Source: Rhizobium sp. WYCCWR10014
Lineage (GTDB): Bacteria; Pseudomonadota; Alphaproteobacteria; Rhizobiales; Rhizobiaceae
Direction of reading: 5' to 3'
Assembly: GCF_001657485.1 (NCBI RefSeq)
Contig: NZ_LXFU01000037.1
Coordinates: 1 to 64,000 of the forward strand
DNA: 64,000 bases
Positions 60,048 through 64,000 of this stretch are shown here, piece after piece. Below the pieces are notes generated by a model. The model ran no database searches and had not been told where the DNA came from. It was given only the letters and a program-made list of their open reading frames with translations. Both the position numbers and the translations under genes were made by a program. Within the stretch, counting starts at the first letter, position 1. Each line of letters starts with the position of its first letter.

Positions 60048-60966
60048 GGCGCTCTCCCGCTTCATGCGCGTGCGGATGGGCATGGTCTGGATGGGCATGG
60101 TCAGGATGATCGTGACCATGTTCGTGACCGGCATGCCCATGCTCATGCGCGTGATGGCCGTCGTCGGGGTGGCAATGATCGGTCACCGTGCCGTCGGCAT
60201 GCTGCACGCGTCCATCAGGCAGATGCGTATGATCGTGGTGATGGCTGTAGACGGCCAGCGTCTGCGCCGCCCGGCTGCCGAACAGGCGCACATATTCCGG
60301 GCTGCGGCTGACGGATTCAGGTGTGCCGCGGCAGCAGACATGTCCGTTGAGGCAGATGACCGTGTCGGTTTCGGCCATGACGACATGCAGGTCGTGCGAG
60401 ATCAGCAGGATGCCGCAGCCCGTCGCATTGCGGATCGACTTGATGAGGTCGTAGAGGGCGATCTCGCCGGAAAAATCGACCCCCTGCACCGGCTCGTCGA
60501 GGACCAGCAGATCGGGCTTGCGGGCAATCACCCGGGCCATCAGCGCCCGCTGGAATTCGCCGCCGGAGAGGTGCTGGACCTCGGCATCGAGCATATGGGC
60601 GATGCCGGCGGATTCGAGCGCCGAGAGCATATCACGCTCCGGAAGCGGTCCGGTCAGCGTCATAAGCCGGCGCACCGAAAGCGGCAGCGTCCAGTCGATC
60701 GTGAGCTTCTGCGGGACATAGCCGACCTTGAGGCCGGCTTTGCGCTCCACCCTGCCCTCGTCGGGCTTCAACACACCGATCGCCGCCTTGGCGCTGGTCG
60801 ATTTGCCCGAGCCGTTCGGCCCGATCAGCGTAACGATCTCGCCGCGCGAGACGGAAAAATCGACACCGCGCACCAGCCAGCGGCCGTTGCGCAGAATGCC
60901 GACATCTTCAAGCGAAACCAGCGGTTCGGCCCTGATACCAGCGGGGGCCTTTGCGGGAGAGAGCAT
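60040..60966 (-). CDS. znuC: Zinc ABC transporter ATP-binding protein ZnuC
   Basis: A 308-aa ATPase: Walker A GPNGSGKST, signature LSGGEFQRALMARV, Walker B LLVLDEPVQGVD and switch His ISHDLHVVMA. The C-terminal 60 residues are strongly His-rich (HHHDHTH... HAHEHGHAGHEHGHDHPDHAH), a feature of alphaproteobacterial ZnuC that may buffer zinc. The ATG at 60964-60966 was chosen. Confidence 0.92.
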   Translation of the reverse strand: MLSPAKAPAGIRAEPLVSLEDVGILRNGRWLVRGVDFSVSRGEIVTLIGPNGSGKSTSAKAAIGVLKPDEGRVERKAGLKVGYVPQKLTIDWTLPLSVRRLMTLTGPLPERDMLSALESAGIAHMLDAEVQHLSGGEFQRALMARVIARKPDLLVLDEPVQGVDFSGEIALYDLIKSIRNATGCGILLISHDLHVVMAETDTVICLNGHVCCRGTPESVSRSPEYVRLFGSRAAQTLAVYSHHHDHTHLPDGRVQHADGTVTDHCHPDDGHHAHEHGHAGHEHGHDHPDHAHPDHAHPHAHEAGERHA

Positions 60967-61006
60967 CAAATTTTCCGAAAGTGCTGTTGCGTCCTGCTAT
61001 TGCACA

Positions 61007-61043
61007 CGTTATAGCATAACGCAATTGATGTAATAACATAACA
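61007..61043. promoter_or_regulatory. Two candidate Zur boxes in znuC/znuA promoter
   Basis: CGTTAT-AGC-ATAACG (61007-61021, perfect 15-bp palindrome) and TGTAAT-AAC-ATAACA (61029-61043) share the core GTWAT-N3-ATAAC. They lie between znuC and znuA, so Zur can repress both directions. Confidence 0.75.
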
Positions 61044-61068
61044 ATTGCAATTCAAGCGGAGCATATTG

Positions 61069-62109
61069 ATGAAACGCGCCTTGGGGCCCGCCCTCAAAAT
61101 CTTGGCCCTCAGAATGCCGGCCCTCGCAATCCCGGTCCTGGCGATCCCCACCCTGCTCTTTTCCGGCACCATGCGGGCAGCCGATGCGCCCATCGTCGTC
61201 ACCTCGATCAAGCCGATCCATTCGCTGGTTTCGGCGATCATGCAGGGTGTCGGCGAACCCGAATTGATCGTCGATGGCGCCGCCTCCCCGCATACCTACA
61301 ATCTGAAGCCATCGAATGCCCGCGCCCTGCAGGACGCCAAGGTGATCTTCTGGGTCGGCCCCGGTCTCGAGGCCTTCCTCGAAAAGCCGTTGCAGGCGTT
61401 GGGCCGGGATGCCAGCATCGCGGCCCTCGACGATGCGCCCGGTCTCGTCAAGCTGCCCTTCCGCGAAGGCGGCGCCTTCGAGCCGCATGATGACGCCCCG
61501 GTGCACGAAAGTGCTTCCGGTCAGCACGACAGTGCTTCCGCCGCCCCGGAGCACGAACACGATCACGCCGAAGCTGACCACGACCACGGCGCCTTCGACA
61601 CGCATCTCTGGCTCGACCCGATGAATGCCAAGGCCATGGCGGCAATGATCACCACGACGCTGGTTGCCGCCGACCCCGCCAATGCACTGACCTATCAGGG
61701 CAACGCCAAGGCGCTGGACGACAAGCTGGATGCGCTCGATACCGAGATCAAGGGCATGGTCGCTCCCGTCAAAGACAAGCCCTTCATCGTCTTCCACGAC
61801 GCCTACCAGTATTTCGAGCACCGCTACGGCATCCGCGTCGCCGGCTCGATTACCGTCAGCCCGGAAACTATTCCCGGCGCCGAGCGCGTTTCGGAAATCC
61901 ACCGCAAGGTCGGCGAACTCGGCGCAACTTGCGTCTTTGCCGAACCGCAATTCGAGCCGCGCCTCGTCAATGTGATCATCGAAGGCACGCGCGCCAAATC
62001 AGGCGTGCTCGATCCAGAAGCGGCAACACTGAAGGCCGGTCCCGATCTCTACTTCAACCTCATGCGCGGCATCGCCAACAGCATGAAGGACTGCCTCTCC
62101 AGCGCATGA
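61069..62109 (+). CDS. znuA: Zinc ABC transporter substrate-binding protein ZnuA
   Basis: A 346-aa periplasmic zinc receptor with signal peptide (about residues 1-37). Zinc His are at SPHTYNLKPS and DTHLWLDP plus FHDAYQYFEHRYG. A His/Asp-rich loop (EHEHDHAEADHDHGAF, about residue 165) is the ZnuA hallmark. The ATG at 61069 has GGAG 8 nt upstream. It is divergent from znuC, sharing Zur boxes. A terminator follows at 62171. Confidence 0.92.
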   Translation: MKRALGPALKILALRMPALAIPVLAIPTLLFSGTMRAADAPIVVTSIKPIHSLVSAIMQGVGEPELIVDGAASPHTYNLKPSNARALQDAKVIFWVGPGLEAFLEKPLQALGRDASIAALDDAPGLVKLPFREGGAFEPHDDAPVHESASGQHDSASAAPEHEHDHAEADHDHGAFDTHLWLDPMNAKAMAAMITTTLVAADPANALTYQGNAKALDDKLDALDTEIKGMVAPVKDKPFIVFHDAYQYFEHRYGIRVAGSITVSPETIPGAERVSEIHRKVGELGATCVFAEPQFEPRLVNVIIEGTRAKSGVLDPEAATLKAGPDLYFNLMRGIANSMKDCLSSA

Positions 62110-62170
62110 CACTCATGCGCCGCTCCGCGCGTCCTGCCGGACACGCGACGCTCCAGGAGAGCTGAGGCGG

Positions 62171-62202
62171 AAAAAGGCGGACAACCCCGTTCCGCCTTTT
62201 TT
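62171..62202 (+). terminator. Rho-independent terminator after znuA
   Basis: AAAAAGGCGGA (62171-62181) pairs with TCCGCCTTTTT (62191-62201) around a 9-nt loop, and a T-run closes the 3' side. It ends the znuA transcript and separates it from the next Zur-box promoter. Confidence 0.85.
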
Positions 62203-62212
62203 CGACACATCA

Positions 62213-62231
62213 AATGTAATGATATAACATT
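62213..62231. promoter_or_regulatory. Candidate Zur box before COG0523 gene
   Basis: TGTAAT-GAT-ATAACA (62215-62229) has the same arms as the box at 61029-61043. It lies 25 bp before the start codon and predicts Zur control of the GTPase gene. Confidence 0.75.
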
Positions 62232-62255
62232 AAATACGAATCTGATGAGGTTCCC

Positions 62256-63461
62256 ATGGACAACAGACTTCCCGTCACGGTGCTTTCAGGCTTCCTCGGC
62301 GCCGGCAAGACGACGCTGCTCAACCACGTGCTGACCAATCGCGAAGGTTTACGCGTCGCGGTTATCGTCAACGACATGAGCGAGGTGAATATCGATGCCG
62401 CCCTGGTGCGCGACGGCGGCGCCAATCTCTCCCGCACCGAGGAACAGCTCGTCGAGATGACCAATGGCTGCATCTGCTGCACGCTGCGCGACGATCTGCT
62501 GAAGGAGGTGCGCCAGCTCGCCGATCAGGGCCGCTTCGATTACCTCTTGATCGAATCGACCGGCATCGCCGAGCCCCTGCCCGTCGCCACCACCTTCGAA
62601 TTTCGCGACGAGAATGGCCGAAGCCTTTCCGACGTCGCAAGGCTCGACACCATGGTGACCGTCGTCGACGCCGCCAATCTGCTTGCCGATTATGCCTCGG
62701 CCGATTTCCTCGCCGACCGCGGAGAAACGGCCGGCGACGGCGACAACAGAACCATCGTCGACCTGCTGGTCGAGCAGATCGAATTCGCCGACGTCGTGGT
62801 GCTGAACAAGATCGGCACGGCAACCAATGAAGAACGCGACGCCGCGCGCAAGATCATCACCGGCCTCAACCCGGATGCGAAGCTGATCGAGGCGGATTTC
62901 GGCAAGATCGCCCTGAAAGACGTGCTCGGCACCGGCCGCTTCGATATCGACAAGGCCGAGACCCATCCGCTCTGGTACAAGGAATTGCACGGTTTCCGCG
63001 ATCACGTGCCGGAGACCGAGGAATATGGCATTCGCTCCTTCGTCTATCGCGAGAAGCGGCCCTTCCATCCGGCAAAGCTGCAGGCCTTCCTCGATCGGAC
63101 ATGGCCAGGCGTAGTGCGCGCCAAGGGCTTCTTCTGGCTGGCGACGCGCCCGCACCATGTCGGCGAGATCAGCCAGGCGGGCGCGATCGTGCGCACCGGT
63201 AAGATGGGTCTCTGGTGGGCGGCCGTACCCCGCGAACAATGGCCTGAGGAACCGGCCTTCATGCGCGCCATCGGCCCTTACCTCGACCCCGTCTGGGGCG
63301 ACCGCCGCCAGGAAATCGTCTTCATCGGCGCCGATCCGATGGACGAAGCCTGGATCAGGAAGGAACTGGACGCCTGTCTTATCAGGACAGACGCCTTCGC
63401 GCCCGAGCGTTGGCGCCACCTGCCTGATCCTTTCGCCAACTGGAACAGGCAGGCGGCATGA
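62256..63461 (+). CDS. COG0523 (ZigA/YciC-like) zinc metallochaperone GTPase
   Basis: A 401-aa G3E GTPase. Walker [10 protein letters not shown], the metal motif CICC (in [13 protein letters not shown], CxCC type), switch [11 protein letters not shown], and base-recognition NKIG. The C-terminal CobW_C domain begins near residue 265 ([22 protein letters not shown]). Zur-controlled COG0523 proteins supply zinc to key enzymes under shortage. A candidate Zur box lies before it. Its TGA overlaps the ATG of a 59-aa CxCxxC gene. Confidence 0.9.
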   Translation: MDNRLPVTVLSGFLGAGKTTLLNHVLTNREGLRVAVIVNDMSEVNIDAALVRDGGANLSRTEEQLVEMTNGCICCTLRDDLLKEVRQLADQGRFDYLLIESTGIAEPLPVATTFEFRDENGRSLSDVARLDTMVTVVDAANLLADYASADFLADRGETAGDGDNRTIVDLLVEQIEFADVVVLNKIGTATNEERDAARKIITGLNPDAKLIEADFGKIALKDVLGTGRFDIDKAETHPLWYKELHGFRDHVPETEEYGIRSFVYREKRPFHPAKLQAFLDRTWPGVVRAKGFFWLATRPHHVGEISQAGAIVRTGKMGLWWAAVPREQWPEEPAFMRAIGPYLDPVWGDRRQEIVFIGADPMDEAWIRKELDACLIRTDAFAPERWRHLPDPFANWNRQAA

Positions 63462-63637
63462 AGGCGAAGGCAATCAAACGCTATCTCTGCGTCTGTACCG
63501 AATGCGAACCGCTGCCGCCGATCGAAGGGCTTCATCCGCTGACGCACGAGGAGGATACCGACGCTGAAATCGGAAGACCAAGAGGTTTTCTCGACATCAT
63601 TGCTGAACGGGTCATGCCTTCACGCAGGCAATCCTAA
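63458..63637 (+). CDS. Small CxCxxC protein in zinc locus (59 aa)
   Basis: The ATG overlaps the stop of the COG0523 gene (ATGA), so translation is coupled. The protein is 59 aa with CVCTEC at residues 11-16 (three Cys), a conserved-looking acidic middle and a basic C-terminus. Cys spacing suits zinc binding. It is too short for routine gene calling. Function is unknown; the context suggests a partner or client of the metallochaperone. Confidence 0.65.
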   Translation: MKAKAIKRYLCVCTECEPLPPIEGLHPLTHEEDTDAEIGRPRGFLDIIAERVMPSRRQS

Positions 63638-63659
63638 AGCAGGTCATAACCGCCGCCGG

Positions 63660-63716
63660 CCCTTCCTCCTCCCTTTCATTCCTATGCTCGTCACAGGAAT
63701 GAAGGAGGAGGAAGGG
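63660..63716. repeat. Dispersed hairpin repeat
   Basis: CCCTTCCTCCTCC and GGAGGAGGAAGGG form the outer stem and TTCATTCCT/AGGAATGAA the inner stem, around an 11-nt loop. The inner part is an inverted copy of the core at 17487-17525. It lies between the plus-strand zinc operon and the minus-strand RcnB-like gene. Confidence 0.6.
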
Positions 63717-63748
63717 TGCGAAACGGCTACACGCCCTCCCAGAGTCAA

Positions 63749-63772
63749 AAAGGGCGGCCGAAGCCGCCCTTT
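63749..63772 (-). terminator. Terminator of the RcnB-like gene
   Basis: AAAGGGCGGC (63749-63758) pairs with GCCGCCCTTT (63763-63772). On the minus strand the loop reads TTCG and a T-run follows (complement of the A-run at 63747-63751). It lies 18 bp after the RcnB-like stop. Confidence 0.8.
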
Positions 63773-63789
63773 CCCGATCTATCGACCGA

Positions 63790-64000
63790 TCAGCGTCCGG
63801 CAATAATGCTGGAGATGATGCCGCTGGTGACGCCGATCAGCAGGTAGTCATTGTCGGCCCGCACCCAGCGATAACCGCGCGGCGGAGGCGCCAGCCGGTA
63901 GCGGCGGTAGTCGTTGACATTGGAGAACCGGCGACGTTCGCTGGCATTGACGCGGTATCCCTTCTTCCAATGCGACCGGACGACCGTCTTCTTGACGACC
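63790..64000 (-). CDS. RcnB family protein (5' end outside window)
   Basis: The last 70 codons are visible, and the gene continues beyond the window. The end reads RGYRWVRADNDYLLIGVTSGIISSIIAGR, the signature of RcnB-like periplasmic proteins (nickel/cobalt homeostasis in E. coli, though many members are unassigned). An Arg/Tyr-rich segment precedes it. The signal peptide is not in view. Its nearness to the zinc locus may be chance. Confidence 0.75.
   Translation of the reverse strand, partial: VVKKTVVRSHWKKGYRVNASERRRFSNVNDYRRYRLAPPPRGYRWVRADNDYLLIGVTSGIISSIIAGR

Noticed and set aside
60047..60146. N-terminal extension of ZnuB
   Set aside because: The extension is the His-rich ZnuC tail read in another frame (repeated Met-Pro-Ile pattern); ZnuB starts naturally at MLDDFF.
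1..64000. CRISPR arrays, tRNA, rRNA, insertion sequences, prophage genes
   Set aside because: None was recognised on reading both strands; the repeats seen are short palindromes, not spaced direct repeats, and no transposase or integrase motif was found.

Overview
The window looks like a chromosomal or chromid segment of a Rhizobium species, probably of the R. leguminosarum / R. etli group. The evidence is high-GC coding DNA with alphaproteobacterial gene types: ROK-regulated sugar ABC transporters, a cytoplasmic RibH2-type lumazine synthase behind an FMN riboswitch, Zur-ZnuABC, a GCG_CRPN peptide, RcnB, DUF1194 and CHASE2 cyclases. Rhizobial intergenic repeats are also present. I see no rRNA, tRNA, CRISPR array, transposase or prophage. 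Species assignment is inference.

Layout. 0-9.9 kb: a Tat-exported sugar-binding protein divergent from a ROK regulator, two cupins, a monooxygenase-fold protein, an EamA exporter divergent from a MocR regulator, and a CHASE4 histidine kinase with a single-domain response regulator. 9.9-17.5 kb: an acetyltransferase, a degenerate TraB/GumN-like protein, a phosphotriesterase-family protein, a beta-propeller, a DUF899 operon divergent from a winged-helix protein, and a metallophosphatase divergent from an RNA ligase. 17.5-25.1 kb: a six-gene catabolic operon (Ugp-like importer, glycerophosphodiesterase, inositol-phosphatase-family protein) facing a ROK repressor, with two clear palindromic operators between them. 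25.4-34.6 kb: a DnaB-like ATPase, a methyltransferase, an LLM oxidoreductase, an AraC-PhyH pair, a LysR, an ArsR-MFS operon with overlapping palindromic operators, and a cytosolic class III cyclase. 34.7-44.9 kb: an FMN riboswitch plus lumazine synthase, a MarR-cytochrome b561 unit, an AmpR-AmpC pair, a DUF1194 protein, and LysR-SDR-RidA.

44.9-51.3 kb is the most unusual block. A Pycsar-effector-like (PycTM/DUF5706) membrane protein is divergent from a two-gene operon encoding a FecR-TPR-beta-barrel outer-membrane protein and a CHASE2 class III nucleotide cyclase, with a 1-nt overlap. This resembles an outer-membrane-to-cyclase signal relay, with a possible cyclic-nucleotide-responsive membrane effector next to it.

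51.3-58.8 kb: LysR-EamA, an acetyltransferase, a nucleotidyltransferase, an FAH hydrolase plus gamma-carbonic anhydrase, and small genes. 58.8-63.7 kb is a full zinc-starvation locus: znuC-znuB-zur divergent from znuA, then a COG0523 GTPase and a 59-aa CxCxxC protein. Three matching GTWAT-N3-ATAAC Zur-box candidates are present. The window ends inside an RcnB-like gene.

All domain assignments come from reading the sequence and recalling families. No database search was run.
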